A stretch of DNA of 64,000 nucleotides from Paenibacillus sp. FJAT-26967. Its GTDB lineage: Bacteria > Bacillota > Bacilli > Paenibacillales > NBRC-103111. Where the stretch lies: positions 1,376,048-1,440,047 of the forward strand of contig NZ_LMXH01000001.1 of the NCBI RefSeq assembly GCF_001541095.1, written 5' to 3'. Within the stretch, counting starts at the first letter, position 1; every line of letters begins with the position of its first letter. The notes beneath the pieces are model-generated. The model worked only from the letters and a program-made list of their open reading frames with translations. It ran no database searches and was not told where the DNA came from. Below are positions 1 through 9,104 of this stretch, piece by piece. Made by a program: the position numbers and the translations under genes.

Positions 1-747
1 GAAACAGCATTTGGTATCCTTTCACCGCTGAAGCTCGTAGAGCTTTCCAATCCCAATCATCCGCTGCTGAGGAAGCTGCTTACGGAAACTCCGGGTACCT
101 ATCATCACAGCATCATGGTAGGGAATCTGGCGGAATCAGCCGCCGAGTCAATTGGTGCAGACGGCCTATTATGCCGGGTAGGATCTTATTATCATGACAT
201 CGGGAAGACCAAACGGCCGAGTTATTTTATCGAGAATCAGACGAACATTGAGAATCCGCACGATAAAATCGAACCGGCTCTTAGCAAATCGATTATAACG
301 GCACATGCCCGCGATGGTGTAGAAATGTTGAAGGAATATAACATTCCTAAACCCATTCGCGATATTGCTGAGCAGCACCATGGAACGACACTGCTGACTT
401 TCTTCTATCACAAAGCAAGGAAGCAGGCGGAAGAAGAAGGCCGTGAGGTTGAAGAACTGGACTTCCGTTATGAAGGGCCAAAAGCTCAGTCGAAGGAAGC
501 GGCTGTCGTCGGCATTGCGGACTGTGTAGAAGCTGCTGTCAGGTCCCTGCGCAATCCGACAATTGAACAAATCGATACGATGGTGCGCAAAATTATTAAA
601 TCAAGACTGGACGACGGGCAATTTAACGATTGTGATCTCACCTTGAAAGAACTGGATACAATTGCCAAAACGCTGAATGAGTCTCTGCTTGGTATTTTCC
701 ATTCACGGATTGAATATCCAAGCGAACTTCCTGCCAAAGCAAAATAG
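1..747 (+). CDS. pgpH: Cyclic-di-AMP phosphodiesterase PgpH/YqfF, HD domain (5' partial)
   Basis: The reading frame is open from the first base, so this is the C-terminal part of a larger membrane protein. What remains is the cytoplasmic 7TM-HD type hydrolase domain: an early TYHH motif, the YYHDIGK metal-binding HD pair at nt 193-198, a later HARDGV segment and EQHHGT. Enzymes of this family hydrolyse c-di-AMP to pApA. The 7TM region and extracellular domain would lie upstream of the window. It stops 33 nt before ybeY, the same neighbour order as yqfF-yqfG in B. subtilis, so co-transcription is likely. Identification rests on motif plus synteny; the missing N-terminus cannot be checked. Confidence 0.93.
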   Translation, partial: ETAFGILSPLKLVELSNPNHPLLRKLLTETPGTYHHSIMVGNLAESAAESIGADGLLCRVGSYYHDIGKTKRPSYFIENQTNIENPHDKIEPALSKSIITAHARDGVEMLKEYNIPKPIRDIAEQHHGTTLLTFFYHKARKQAEEEGREVEELDFRYEGPKAQSKEAAVVGIADCVEAAVRSLRNPTIEQIDTMVRKIIKSRLDDGQFNDCDLTLKELDTIAKTLNESLLGIFHSRIEYPSELPAKAK

Positions 748-780
748 CATTCGAAGACGAACCCATTAGGAGGGATAGTA

Positions 781-1311
781 GTGGCATTAGTATTAGCATG
801 GAACGATGAACAAGATGTTTTGCCGGTTGATCCTAAATTTGCGGACAAGTTGAAAGAATTATTACGTCTGGCCGGTAAGGCGGAAGGCATTGAGGACGGA
901 GAAGTCGCCTTAACCTTTGTGGACGATGAGAGCATACATGAGTTGAACCGGACATACAGGGGCATTGACCGTCCGACAGACGTTTTGTCTTTCGCCATGC
1001 TGGAGAAGGGTGAAGACGAGATCGCTATTATTTACGGAGAAGAAGAGGAAGATGAGGATGTAGCATCTGATTCTGAAAATACAGAAGATGAAGAAGGTTT
1101 TGAAGAACCGTTAGGGGATATCGTTATTTCTGTGCCGCGGGCTGCTGCCCAAGCAGAGGAGTACGGACATTCCGTGGAACGCGAACTTGGCTTTCTGTTT
1201 GTCCACGGATTCCTGCATCTGGTAGGCTATGATCACGACAATGAAGAGGCTGAACAGCAAATGTTCGCTAAGCAGGAGCAAATTCTGCAGCAAGCGGGGC
1301 TTACCCGTTGA
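781..1311 (+). CDS. ybeY: Endoribonuclease YbeY (rRNA maturation factor)
   Basis: Metal-dependent single-strand RNase for 16S rRNA 3' maturation and ribosome quality control. The family zinc motif H-x3-H-x5-H is present as H142, H146 and H152 ([12 protein letters not shown]). Start is GTG at 781, with AGGAGGG at 768-774. At 176 aa it is about 20 residues longer than the B. subtilis protein (157 aa); the extra length is a strongly acidic stretch at about residues 86-111, composed mainly of E and D, inserted between the core and the LGDIVIS strand. Its TGA overlaps the TTG start of dgkA, implying translational coupling. Confidence 0.95.
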   Translation: MALVLAWNDEQDVLPVDPKFADKLKELLRLAGKAEGIEDGEVALTFVDDESIHELNRTYRGIDRPTDVLSFAMLEKGEDEIAIIYGEEEEDEDVASDSENTEDEEGFEEPLGDIVISVPRAAAQAEEYGHSVERELGFLFVHGFLHLVGYDHDNEEAEQQMFAKQEQILQQAGLTR

Positions 1312-2009
1312 GTTCTTTCCGTCGCTTTCTGCGGGGTTTCCGCTTCGCATACGAAGGAATTAAATATGCGTTTGATACTCAGCGCAATATGAAGTTTCAT
1401 TTTTTGGTCGCTTTTCTGGTCTTTCTCGCATCGGTAATTTTAGGTCTGCCTCATTGGGACGTGCTCTTTCTTCTGCTGGCAGTAGTGCTGGTGGTGATGA
1501 CCGAACTAATCAACACCGCAGTGGAGAAAGCGGTTGATCTGGCCATGCCCGAGCAGCATCCCTTGGCCAAAATCGCTAAAGATACAGCCGCCGGGGCCGT
1601 GCTGGTAGCAGCGTTATTCGCAGTTGTTGTCGGGATGGTCGTCTTCTACGGACCGGTAGACCGGTTATTGCGACAAGCGCAAAGCACTGCTTCTGCCAAC
1701 ATGCCCGGCATGGTATGGACCTTAGTCGCACTCGTTATGCTCGTGACTCTCGTTATTGAAACGCGTTTCAGCGACAGGGGCAAGCTGGTGAGACCTAGTC
1801 TGCTATCGGCGGTATTAACCGCACTGGCAACCTTGATCTCTTCCCTGTCCGGCCAAACGATTGTTACCCTGCTTTCTTATACTCTAGCGGGACTTGCTCT
1901 TATGGTCCTGGCGGAGAAAAAGCATAGAGCCCTGCCCTCAATGCTGCTGGGAGCTGTGATCGGCATTGCCATCACGCTGATCGCATGGATGTGGCGAGGA
2001 TGGGGCTGA
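1308..2009 (+). CDS. dgkA: Diacylglycerol kinase family protein (undecaprenol kinase) with extra C-terminal membrane segments
   Basis: The N-terminal ~125 residues are the prokaryotic DgkA trimeric kinase: [10 protein letters not shown], then three membrane helices with the [13 protein letters not shown] motif that carries the catalytic and metal-binding glutamates. In Gram-positives this enzyme phosphorylates undecaprenol. The start is TTG at 1308, overlapping the ybeY stop (TTGA). Ordinary DgkA proteins are about 120-135 aa; this one is 233 aa because about 100 further residues add roughly four predicted membrane helices (from MPGMVWTL to the C-terminus). I do not recognise a function for the extension. 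No cdd gene follows, unlike B. subtilis. Confidence 0.9.
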   Translation: MSSFRRFLRGFRFAYEGIKYAFDTQRNMKFHFLVAFLVFLASVILGLPHWDVLFLLLAVVLVVMTELINTAVEKAVDLAMPEQHPLAKIAKDTAAGAVLVAALFAVVVGMVVFYGPVDRLLRQAQSTASANMPGMVWTLVALVMLVTLVIETRFSDRGKLVRPSLLSAVLTALATLISSLSGQTIVTLLSYTLAGLALMVLAEKKHRALPSMLLGAVIGIAITLIAWMWRGWG

Positions 2010-2123
2010 ATTCACGGAAGCTCATGCAGATGTTTACGGCCGTAGTCGCACTTCAAGGTGGACACGGCTCTTTTATATCATGAAGAATAATCTTTTACGA
2101 GCAATAGGAGGAACAATAACAGC

Positions 2124-3023
2124 ATGACTAAAGAAAAATTCAAATCGGGTTTCGTTTCTATTATTGGACGTCCCAACGTAGGTAAATCAACCTTAATGAA
2201 CCAGGTTATCGGCCAGAAAATCGCCATCATGTCAGATAAACCGCAAACCACGCGGAACAAAATTCATGGTGTGTACACAACAGATCAGTCGCAGATTGTA
2301 TTCCTTGATACGCCGGGGATACACCGGCCTAATTCGAAGCTGGGCGATTATATGATGAAAGTGGCTCACGGAACATTAAGTGAAGTGGATGCGATTCTTT
2401 TCCTGGTCGATGTGGCGGAAGGAATTGGCGGCGGAGACCGCTATATCATTGAACAGCTGAAGTCCATCAAGACGCCGGTTATTCTAATTCTTAATAAGAT
2501 AGATCAGGTCCATCCGGAACAGCTCCTGCCTATCATTACAACCTATAAAGATCTGTATAATTTTGCAGAGATCGTACCGGTATCTGCTCTTCTAGGCAAC
2601 AATGTAACGACTATGCTCGATCAGATTGTCCGTTATTTACCGGAAGGGCCTCAATATTACCCGGCTGACCAGCTTACGGATCATCCCGAACAGTTTGTAT
2701 GTGCAGAGCTGGTTAGGGAGAAAATTCTGCATCTCACACGGGAAGAAATCCCGCATTCCATTGCGGTAGCTATTGAGGACATGAAGGTAGAACCAAATGG
2801 AGTTGTGCATATTTCGGCTGTTATTTACGTGGAACGTGATTCCCAGAAAGGAATCATTATCGGCAAGCGTGGTGCCCTGCTCAAAGAAATAGGCAAGCAG
2901 GCCAGACATGATATCGAAACGCTGCTTGGCTCCAAAACATTCCTTGAATTATGGGTCAAGGTTAAAAAAGATTGGCGGAACCAGGAACGTGTTCTGCGTG
3001 ATTTGGGCTTCCGTAACGAATAA
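2124..3023 (+). CDS. era: GTPase Era
   Basis: Essential GTPase that binds the 3' end of 16S rRNA during 30S assembly. G1 is GRPNVGKS at residues 15-22, G3 is DTPG at 62-65, G4 is NKID at 124-127, and the C-terminal ~90 residues form the KH RNA-binding domain with the [13 protein letters not shown] loop. The 299-aa length is normal. ATG at 2124 follows AGGAGG at 2107-2112. About 114 nt separate it from dgkA with no clear terminator, so it is probably in the same transcript. Confidence 0.98.
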   Translation: MTKEKFKSGFVSIIGRPNVGKSTLMNQVIGQKIAIMSDKPQTTRNKIHGVYTTDQSQIVFLDTPGIHRPNSKLGDYMMKVAHGTLSEVDAILFLVDVAEGIGGGDRYIIEQLKSIKTPVILILNKIDQVHPEQLLPIITTYKDLYNFAEIVPVSALLGNNVTTMLDQIVRYLPEGPQYYPADQLTDHPEQFVCAELVREKILHLTREEIPHSIAVAIEDMKVEPNGVVHISAVIYVERDSQKGIIIGKRGALLKEIGKQARHDIETLLGSKTFLELWVKVKKDWRNQERVLRDLGFRNE

Positions 3024-3132
3024 ATTCGCCGCACCTGCGGTTGTTCCATTAATTGCTTCGTATAATCTGCTTCGGCAGGCTCATCTTAAGGGTAATCATC
3101 AATAATTGAGATTCCAGGAGAGGATGATCCGC

Positions 3133-3279
3133 ATGAGAGATTTTACGTGGCAATATTTCTGTACAACCGGAGATGTAGATGCCTATATGCTCTACAAAGA
3201 TTTGACTCCAAGTTCCGATACCGGTGCGGAAGAGTCTGAAACGTTCGAGCGGATGGCATTGGAGCCGGTTGAAGCCTGA
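3133..3279 (+). CDS. yqzL: YqzL family small protein
   Basis: A 48-aa protein beginning MRDFTWQYFCTTGDVDAY and ending in an acidic tail. The YFC-TTGDVDAYMLYK pattern and the position between era and recO match the short YqzL protein of Bacillus; its function is unknown. An in-frame ATG at 3124 would abut the Shine-Dalgarno AGGAGAGG (3116-3123), so the ATG at 3133, about 9 nt downstream of it, is the better start. Confidence 0.85.
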   Translation: MRDFTWQYFCTTGDVDAYMLYKDLTPSSDTGAEESETFERMALEPVEA

Positions 3280-3335
3280 GGAACACATAAGAACGTGAGA
3301 CTGGTTCACGCTTCGGGGAAGGAAGCGCATGAATA

Positions 3336-4085
3336 ATGCTGAACCGTGTGCAAGGGATTGTGCTTCGTAGTATGGACTATGGAGAAGGCAATAAAATCAT
3401 AACGCTGTATACGCGTGAACTCGGTAAAGTGGGGGTTATGGCGCGCGGAGCTAAGAAAGTGAAAAGCAGGCTCGGTGCCGTAACCCAGTTGTTTACCAAT
3501 GGAGATTACGTATTTTTCAGACAAGGCCAGCAGCTCGCATCACTTAATAGCGGCGAAATCATTGAGCCCCATCATAAGCTCAGAGAAGATCTTTACAAAT
3601 CTGCGTACGCTTCCTATTTGGTCGAAATGGTCGATCGTATGTTAGGAGAGGAAGACCGCAGTTTATTCTTGTTTGACCAGCTGGAAGCAGGTTTACTGGC
3701 TATTGAACAGGACAAGGATATGCAAATTGTCGCGCATGTTTTTGAACTCAAAATGCTGGCATTGGCAGGGTATACGCCGATTCTGGATAGATGTGCCTCC
3801 TGCGAGCGTACTGATGAGCTGTCGGCTTTCAGTGTCAGTCTTGGAGGAGCCGCCTGCATCAATTGCCGCAGGCAGGATCACTACGCGGCTCCAGTGGCGG
3901 ACAGCACCCTCAGGCTGATGAGGCTTTTGCAGCAAGTTGACTTACGCAGAATCGGTAACGTGAACGTGAAAGACTCGACTAAAGCGCAGCTCAAGCATTC
4001 CATGCGGCTTTATATGGATGCACATGTAGGTATTAAGTGGAAAGCACGGAGCTTCCTAGATCAGATGGATAAATACGATTTGTAG
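3336..4085 (+). CDS. recO: DNA repair protein RecO
   Basis: Recombination mediator that helps RecR load RecA on SSB-coated single-stranded DNA. It has the N-terminal OB fold (MLNRVQGIVLRSMDYGEG) and a C-terminal four-cysteine zinc site: C153 and C156 (CASC), C174 and C177 (CINC). The 249-aa length is typical. It follows yqzL as in Bacillus. In B. subtilis glyQ-glyS would come next; here a promoter and ppsR follow instead. Confidence 0.96.
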   Translation: MLNRVQGIVLRSMDYGEGNKIITLYTRELGKVGVMARGAKKVKSRLGAVTQLFTNGDYVFFRQGQQLASLNSGEIIEPHHKLREDLYKSAYASYLVEMVDRMLGEEDRSLFLFDQLEAGLLAIEQDKDMQIVAHVFELKMLALAGYTPILDRCASCERTDELSAFSVSLGGAACINCRRQDHYAAPVADSTLRLMRLLQQVDLRRIGNVNVKDSTKAQLKHSMRLYMDAHVGIKWKARSFLDQMDKYDL

Positions 4086-4087
4086 GT

Positions 4088-4116
4088 TTGACTTTTGTAA
4101 GTTCATTCCCTATAGT
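4088..4116 (+). promoter_or_regulatory. Sigma-A type promoter for ppsR
   Basis: TTGACT at 4088-4093 and TATAGT at 4111-4116 are separated by exactly 17 nt, directly after the recO stop. This would start a transcript with a leader of about 165 nt before ppsR. Confidence 0.7.
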
Positions 4117-4285
4117 AAGTGGATATGGTTTATACGGAAATGGATGCTCGTTCATAGATGCAAGCCGTGGGTGAAACTTGAGGAAGAATTTCTTAATCTT
4201 CTCGTATCCGGGATGCCTTGGCATTCGAAGCTCCCGACGGTTCTTTTGTCGTCCTTTCCGTCAATTGGTACAGGGAGGGAAACCT

Positions 4286-5113
4286 ATGAATTCAACAAAC
4301 AACCCGGTTATCGTCTATGTGGTCTCCGATGCCATTGGAGAGACGGGCGAATCGGTTGTCAATGCAGTTGCCTTACAATTTTACCCTGCGCCTATTATTA
4401 TCGAACGAGTGCCTTTTGTTCACGATAAGCAAGAGATCGACAGACTTCTCGATAAAGTATCCAAGCAGCAGGGAGTTATTGCTTTTACGCTGGTTATACC
4501 TGAATTACGTGATTATTTAACGACCCGGGCTGAACAGGCCGGGTTTGCTTTCGTTGATTTGCTCGGACCGCTCATCCATACATTCGAGAAAGCTTTCAAT
4601 CGGAAAGCCAGTCATCTGCCTGGTGGGAACCATCCCCTGGACGAAGATTATTTCCGCAAAGTCGAAGCTATCGAGTTTGCTGTTAAGTACGATGACGGCC
4701 GTGATTTTAGCGGGGTTGTCAAAGCGGATATCGTTCTGGTCGGCGTATCCCGCACGTCCAAAACACCGTTATCCATGTACTTAGCCCACAAAAAATATAA
4801 AGTGGCTAACGTGCCGCTCGTGCCTGAAATGCAGCCTCCCGACATTATCTTCCGTGTACCTAATAATAAGGTTATCGGACTTCTTATTGATCCCGATAAA
4901 TTAAATGCGATCCGCAGGGAAAGGCTGCGTACCCTTGGATTAGCTTCCAATGCAACTTATGCCAATGCGGAACGTATTAAAAAAGAGTTGGATTTTGCAA
5001 GGAAAGTATTGGACCGGATTGGATGCAAGGTGATCGATGTGTCGAACCGCGCAGTCGAAGAAACGGCCAGTCTTGTTCTCGAACACATCCGGCGCAGCCC
5101 TAATTTATCTTAA
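4286..5113 (+). CDS. ppsR: Pyruvate,phosphate dikinase regulatory protein family (YqfL/PpsR)
   Basis: ADP-dependent Ser/Thr kinase and Pi-dependent phosphorylase family that inactivates and reactivates pyruvate phosphate dikinase or PEP synthetase. The unusual P-loop GVSRTSKTP is at residues 153-161, followed by YLAHKKYKVANVPLVPE, which is characteristic. The frame is open upstream, but ATG at 4286 has GGGAGG at 4273-4278 and gives the usual family length (275 aa). The CBS/HTH gene ccpN that precedes it in Bacillus is not here. Confidence 0.93.
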   Translation: MNSTNNPVIVYVVSDAIGETGESVVNAVALQFYPAPIIIERVPFVHDKQEIDRLLDKVSKQQGVIAFTLVIPELRDYLTTRAEQAGFAFVDLLGPLIHTFEKAFNRKASHLPGGNHPLDEDYFRKVEAIEFAVKYDDGRDFSGVVKADIVLVGVSRTSKTPLSMYLAHKKYKVANVPLVPEMQPPDIIFRVPNNKVIGLLIDPDKLNAIRRERLRTLGLASNATYANAERIKKELDFARKVLDRIGCKVIDVSNRAVEETASLVLEHIRRSPNLS

Positions 5114-5195
5114 GCACATAAGAGGCAGGATTTTTCGGGTGTTCCGCGTATATAATAGTACGGAAGAACTTAAGTAAGAATCGGGGGCTTTATTT

Positions 5196-5666
5196 ATTGT
5201 CATTTCTTCTTTTCAGATCATCGTAGACGCAGACGCATGTCCCGTCAAAAACGAGATCGTACAAGTTGCTTTACGATATTCGGTTCCTGTTCTTATGGTG
5301 GCTTCTTTTGATCACCGGCTTCAAGAGCAGGAAGGAGTTCAAATCGTACAGGTCGACCGCTCGGATCAATCCGTCGATTTGTTTATTGCTAACCATATCC
5401 ACCGTGGAGATGTGCTTGTAACGCAAGATTTCGGACTGGCTGCTATCGGTTTAGGTAAGGGGGCGGTATGCTTATCTAATCGGGGTCAGGAGTATACGAA
5501 CCAGACCATTGATTTTCTGCTCGATAGGCGCCACACCCAAGGAAAACTACGCCGTGGAGGTAAACATTCCAAGGGACCTAACCCCTTTTCAAGCGAAGAT
5601 AGAGAATTTTTTCTACATGGTTTGACAAAAGTTTTACGTCGTTTGCAGGAGAATAGGCCTGTTTAG
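5196..5666 (+). CDS. YaiI/YqxD family protein (UPF0178) with anomalous start
   Basis: The conserved core reads IIVDADACPVK, then DHRLQEQEG, VTQDFGLAAIGL and a basic tail, all hallmarks of the UPF0178/YaiI family (PIN-like fold, biochemical role not established). It sits directly before dnaG, as yqxD does in B. subtilis. The reading frame has no ATG, GTG or TTG between the upstream in-frame stop at 5175-5177 and the conserved core at 5214. Either it begins at an ATT (5196, 8 nt after the GGGGG at 5183-5187) or one T is missing from the TTTT run at 5210-5213: adding a T would join the TTG at 5197 to the core as MSFLLFQIIVDADAC. Internal ATG at 5295 would remove the active core and is unlikely. 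See findings. Confidence 0.8.
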   Translation: MVISSFQIIVDADACPVKNEIVQVALRYSVPVLMVASFDHRLQEQEGVQIVQVDRSDQSVDLFIANHIHRGDVLVTQDFGLAAIGLGKGAVCLSNRGQEYTNQTIDFLLDRRHTQGKLRRGGKHSKGPNPFSSEDREFFLHGLTKVLRRLQENRPV

Positions 5667-5726
5667 CGAATACGTATAGTTGTTTACCGCACATGAAGCT
5701 TTTTTTAAGGATTGAAGGTGGGGGAA

Positions 5727-7553
5727 ATGGGTTACGGACGCATCCCGGATGAAGTGATTGAAGCTGTTTTGCAGCGACATGACATCGCCGATGTTATCGG
5801 CAAATACGTCCATTTGACCAAACAGGGCCACTACCTGAAAGGGCTTTGCCCCTTTCACTCGGAGAAGACACCTTCCTTTACCGTTACGCCTGAGAAACAA
5901 ATTTATCATTGTTTCGGATGCGGATCTGGCGGGAATATGTTTCAATTTCTTCGGGAAATCGAAGGGTACTCGTTCGGTGAGGCAGTCAGCCATCTTGCGG
6001 AAGAAGCGGGCATTCCCGTTACTTGGGAAGATTCAAACCTGGGACAAAATCCCCAGCAGATGGACCGGTCCAAGCTGCTTGAAGCCTACGAGAAAGCGGC
6101 CAAGCTGTACCGTTACATTTTAATGAACACCGATCAAGGTAAAAATGCGCTGGATTATGTGCGACGCCGGCAGATGTCGGATAAATTGATCGATAGTTTT
6201 CAAATCGGATATGCTCCCGCGATGTGGGATACGCTTGTCCAGCAGCTGCAAAAAGCGGGATATGATCTTCCGCTTATGGAGCGCGGCGGGCTGATATCCG
6301 CACGCTCTGAAGGGGACGGATATATCGATAAGTTCCGGGACCGGGTAATTTTCCCGATCTGGGACGCTCAAGGCAAGGTGATCGCCTTCGGCGGCCGGGC
6401 TATAGGTGAGGTACAGCCCAAATATTTAAATAGTCCCGAAACCATGCTGTTTAACAAAAGCCGGGTGCTGTACAATTTCCATCAGGCACGCCCGCATATT
6501 CGGAAAACGAATACCATGGTTCTGTTTGAGGGTTATATGGACGTGGTAAAAGCGTGGGAAGCCGGAGTGAAGCACGGGGTCGGTACAATGGGCACCGCAC
6601 TTACACCGGAGCATGCTGAAGTGATCCGGCGCAACGCAGGAAAAGTTGTCATCTGTTATGACGGAGATTCAGCAGGCCAGAACGCGGCTTATAAAGCTAT
6701 TCCCCTGCTCGAACAAGCCGGATTGGAAGTAAAAGTAGCTATGCTGCCGGATGCCAAAGATCCGGATGAATTTATTACCGCATACGGCGCCGAGCGATTT
6801 GTACGGGATATTATCGAATATGCCGCACCCTCGATCAAATACAAGCTGCACTACGTCCGCCGGCATTTCCGCCTCCAAGAGGAAGGGGATCGGCTGCGTT
6901 ACCAGCAGACGGCCCTGAAGATGATTGCGGATCTGAGTTCGATCGAACGTGAACATTATTTAAAACAATTGGCATCGGAATTCGACACATCCTACGAGTC
7001 CCTTAAGCAAGATCTTGCCAATCACCGGACCAAAAGCGAAAAAAACCTCACGTTCAGGGATAATATCGACGCTCCGTGGAATAATGGTAGGCAGAATAGG
7101 AAGGAAAAGCCAAAGACGCCTCTTTATCCGGCTTATCACAATGCGGAACGACAACTGCTTGCCATTATGATGCACGATCAGGACGTATGTGCCCATGTGG
7201 AAGAGCGGCTAGGCGATGAATTTAACGTGGATGCCCATGCGGTTCTTGCAGCTTATTTATATGCTTTTTACGCTCAGAATCCCATGCCTAATGTAAGCCG
7301 GTATATGGCTATGCTGCAGGATGACAAACTCGAATCTTTGGCTAGTTCTATCGCGATGATCGGCGCAAGACATGGCATTAATGAAACGGTTATTGATGAT
7401 TACATTAAAGAAATCAAAAAATACCCGAAGCAGCAGGAAATAGTGAAAAAAAGAGAAGAAATGGTCCGTGCGGAGCGTTCGGGAGATCCATTGCAGGCCG
7501 CACAAATTCTTAGTGAAATCATTGCCCTAGAGAAACAGCTTAAGTTATCGTAA
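5727..7553 (+). CDS. dnaG: DNA primase DnaG
   Basis: Synthesises RNA primers at the replication fork. The N-terminal zinc-binding domain has C41, H44, C62 and C65 (CPFH...CFGC). The TOPRIM core has E268 (FEGYMDVVKAW) and D312/D314 (YDGDSAG). The C-terminal ~150 residues form the helicase-interacting domain. An upstream TTG (5712) and GTG (5718) are in frame, but ATG 5727 follows GGTGGGG and gives MGYGRIPDEV, which aligns with known DnaG N-termini; the protein is then 608 aa. Co-oriented with sigA 40 nt downstream, the classical macromolecular synthesis operon pair. Confidence 0.98.
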   Translation: MGYGRIPDEVIEAVLQRHDIADVIGKYVHLTKQGHYLKGLCPFHSEKTPSFTVTPEKQIYHCFGCGSGGNMFQFLREIEGYSFGEAVSHLAEEAGIPVTWEDSNLGQNPQQMDRSKLLEAYEKAAKLYRYILMNTDQGKNALDYVRRRQMSDKLIDSFQIGYAPAMWDTLVQQLQKAGYDLPLMERGGLISARSEGDGYIDKFRDRVIFPIWDAQGKVIAFGGRAIGEVQPKYLNSPETMLFNKSRVLYNFHQARPHIRKTNTMVLFEGYMDVVKAWEAGVKHGVGTMGTALTPEHAEVIRRNAGKVVICYDGDSAGQNAAYKAIPLLEQAGLEVKVAMLPDAKDPDEFITAYGAERFVRDIIEYAAPSIKYKLHYVRRHFRLQEEGDRLRYQQTALKMIADLSSIEREHYLKQLASEFDTSYESLKQDLANHRTKSEKNLTFRDNIDAPWNNGRQNRKEKPKTPLYPAYHNAERQLLAIMMHDQDVCAHVEERLGDEFNVDAHAVLAAYLYAFYAQNPMPNVSRYMAMLQDDKLESLASSIAMIGARHGINETVIDDYIKEIKKYPKQQEIVKKREEMVRAERSGDPLQAAQILSEIIALEKQLKLS

Positions 7554-7593
7554 CGAAAGGTTCCGGATAATCTAGGGAGGAGGGAGTTGGATT

Positions 7594-8715
7594 ATGGCGA
7601 ACGATCAACATACTGATATCGAAACCGAGTTGACCTTGGAGCAAGTAAAGGATCAGCTAATTGAATTAGGCAAGAAACGTTCCTCACTCACTTATAAAGA
7701 TATTACGGAACGGTTGGCTCCTTACGATCAAGATCCGGAACAGATTGATGAGTTCTTTGAACAATTATCTGAAATGGGTATTGATGTTGGAAACGAATCC
7801 GATGAAGAAGAAGGAAGACCGAAGTCGGATGATCAGGACAATGAAGAATTTAGTTTTGAAGATGATCTGACTCTACCGCCAGGCATTAAAATTAATGATC
7901 CTGTCCGTATGTATCTGAAAGAAATAGGTCGTGTTCCGCTTCTCTCTGCAGATGATGAAGTGGGCTTGGCCAAGCGTATTAATGAGGGAGACGAAGAAGC
8001 GAAGCGCCGTTTGGCGGAAGCAAACCTCCGTCTCGTTGTCAGTATCGCCAAACGCTATGTCGGCCGCGGCATGCTTTTCCTGGATCTGATTCAGGAAGGC
8101 AACATGGGTTTGATCAAAGCGGTTGAGAAATTCGATCATAACAAAGGCTTCAAGTTCAGTACGTACGCGACATGGTGGATTCGCCAGGCGATTACGCGTG
8201 CCATTGCGGACCAGGCCAGAACGATCCGGATCCCGGTTCATATGGTTGAGACGATCAACAAATTGATCCGTGTCTCTCGTCAACTGCTCCAGGAACTCGG
8301 GCGTGAACCTACTCCAGAGGAAATCGCCAAAGAAATGGAACTCAGTACCGATAAAGTTCGGGAAATTATGAAGATTGCCCAAGAACCTGTCTCGCTCGAA
8401 ACACCGATTGGCGAGGAAGATGATTCGCATTTGGGGGATTTCATTGAGGACCAGGAAGCACTTGCTCCGGCAGATGCAGCGGCTTACGAGCTCTTGAAAG
8501 AACAGCTTGAGGATGTGCTTGATACACTGACTGAGCGTGAGGAGAATGTACTCCGTCTGCGTTTTGGCCTGGATGACGGCCGGACCCGGACGCTGGAAGA
8601 AGTGGGCAAAGTATTCGGAGTTACCCGCGAAAGGATTCGTCAGATTGAAGCCAAAGCGCTTCGCAAACTGAGACATCCTAGCCGCAGTAAACGGTTGAAA
8701 GATTTTCTCGAGTAG
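7594..8715 (+). CDS. sigA: RNA polymerase primary sigma factor SigA
   Basis: Housekeeping sigma-70. Region 1.1 occupies about the first 80 residues, followed by an acidic linker (about residues 65-90). Region 2 contains [18 protein letters not shown] and the -10 melting segment around residue 189 ([12 protein letters not shown]). Region 4.2 carries the -35 recognition helix [18 protein letters not shown] at residues 343-360. Length 373 aa matches B. subtilis SigA. A strong GGAGGAGGGAG Shine-Dalgarno precedes the ATG. An intrinsic terminator follows at once, ending the dnaG-sigA unit. Confidence 0.99.
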   Translation: MANDQHTDIETELTLEQVKDQLIELGKKRSSLTYKDITERLAPYDQDPEQIDEFFEQLSEMGIDVGNESDEEEGRPKSDDQDNEEFSFEDDLTLPPGIKINDPVRMYLKEIGRVPLLSADDEVGLAKRINEGDEEAKRRLAEANLRLVVSIAKRYVGRGMLFLDLIQEGNMGLIKAVEKFDHNKGFKFSTYATWWIRQAITRAIADQARTIRIPVHMVETINKLIRVSRQLLQELGREPTPEEIAKEMELSTDKVREIMKIAQEPVSLETPIGEEDDSHLGDFIEDQEALAPADAAAYELLKEQLEDVLDTLTEREENVLRLRFGLDDGRTRTLEEVGKVFGVTRERIRQIEAKALRKLRHPSRSKRLKDFLE

Positions 8716-8726
8716 CCCATACATTG

Positions 8727-8757
8727 TACCCGCCATCCGGCGGGTTTCTTTCTTTTC
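8727..8757 (+). terminator. Intrinsic terminator after sigA
   Basis: The inverted repeat CCCGCC-atc-CGGCGGG is followed by a T-rich tract (TTTCTTTCTTTT). Confidence 0.85.
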
Positions 8758-9104
8758 TGCTGAAGCGTACCAATTGTGCTGGCCTGCATGGTAAAGGCGA
8801 TGATAATGTCTGGTACGATAAGGTAAGGTATAGGGGCAGCTTACGGAGGTCATCGTTCTTCTTAGGTTGGATCTTCTTCATTCCTGGAGAGGCAGATCCG
8901 TCGGCCCTTATGTACGGACGTATTTGATTGCTGATTATTGAACCTGTGAGTTGGCACGTACTGTGTACTGCAACCTGCATGGCCCTCAGGTCTAGAAATC
9001 TATGTAAAGTGGATGGGCGATTCAGCGGATAAAAAACTCGGCAGTAATTCCTTCTCAAGTTAAGACTGCAGCCGACCGATAAAGTTCTTGGGAAGGTGAA
9101 GAGA
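8758..9104. other. Intergenic region, no gene recognised
   Basis: About 350 nt between the sigA terminator and the DUF2157-like gene. I see no convincing coding frame with a ribosome binding site and no recognisable RNA family. In B. subtilis cccA (cytochrome c550) occupies this spot; no CxxCH motif is encoded here. Confidence 0.5.

Noticed and set aside
7873-8853. Long minus-strand open frame opposite sigA (326 codons)
   Set aside because: It is antisense to a certain gene, has no ribosome site and no protein-like motifs; it arises from codon bias of sigA.
8758-9104. Cytochrome c550 gene (cccA), which follows sigA in B. subtilis
   Set aside because: No CxxCH haem motif or signal peptide is encoded in any frame of this interval.
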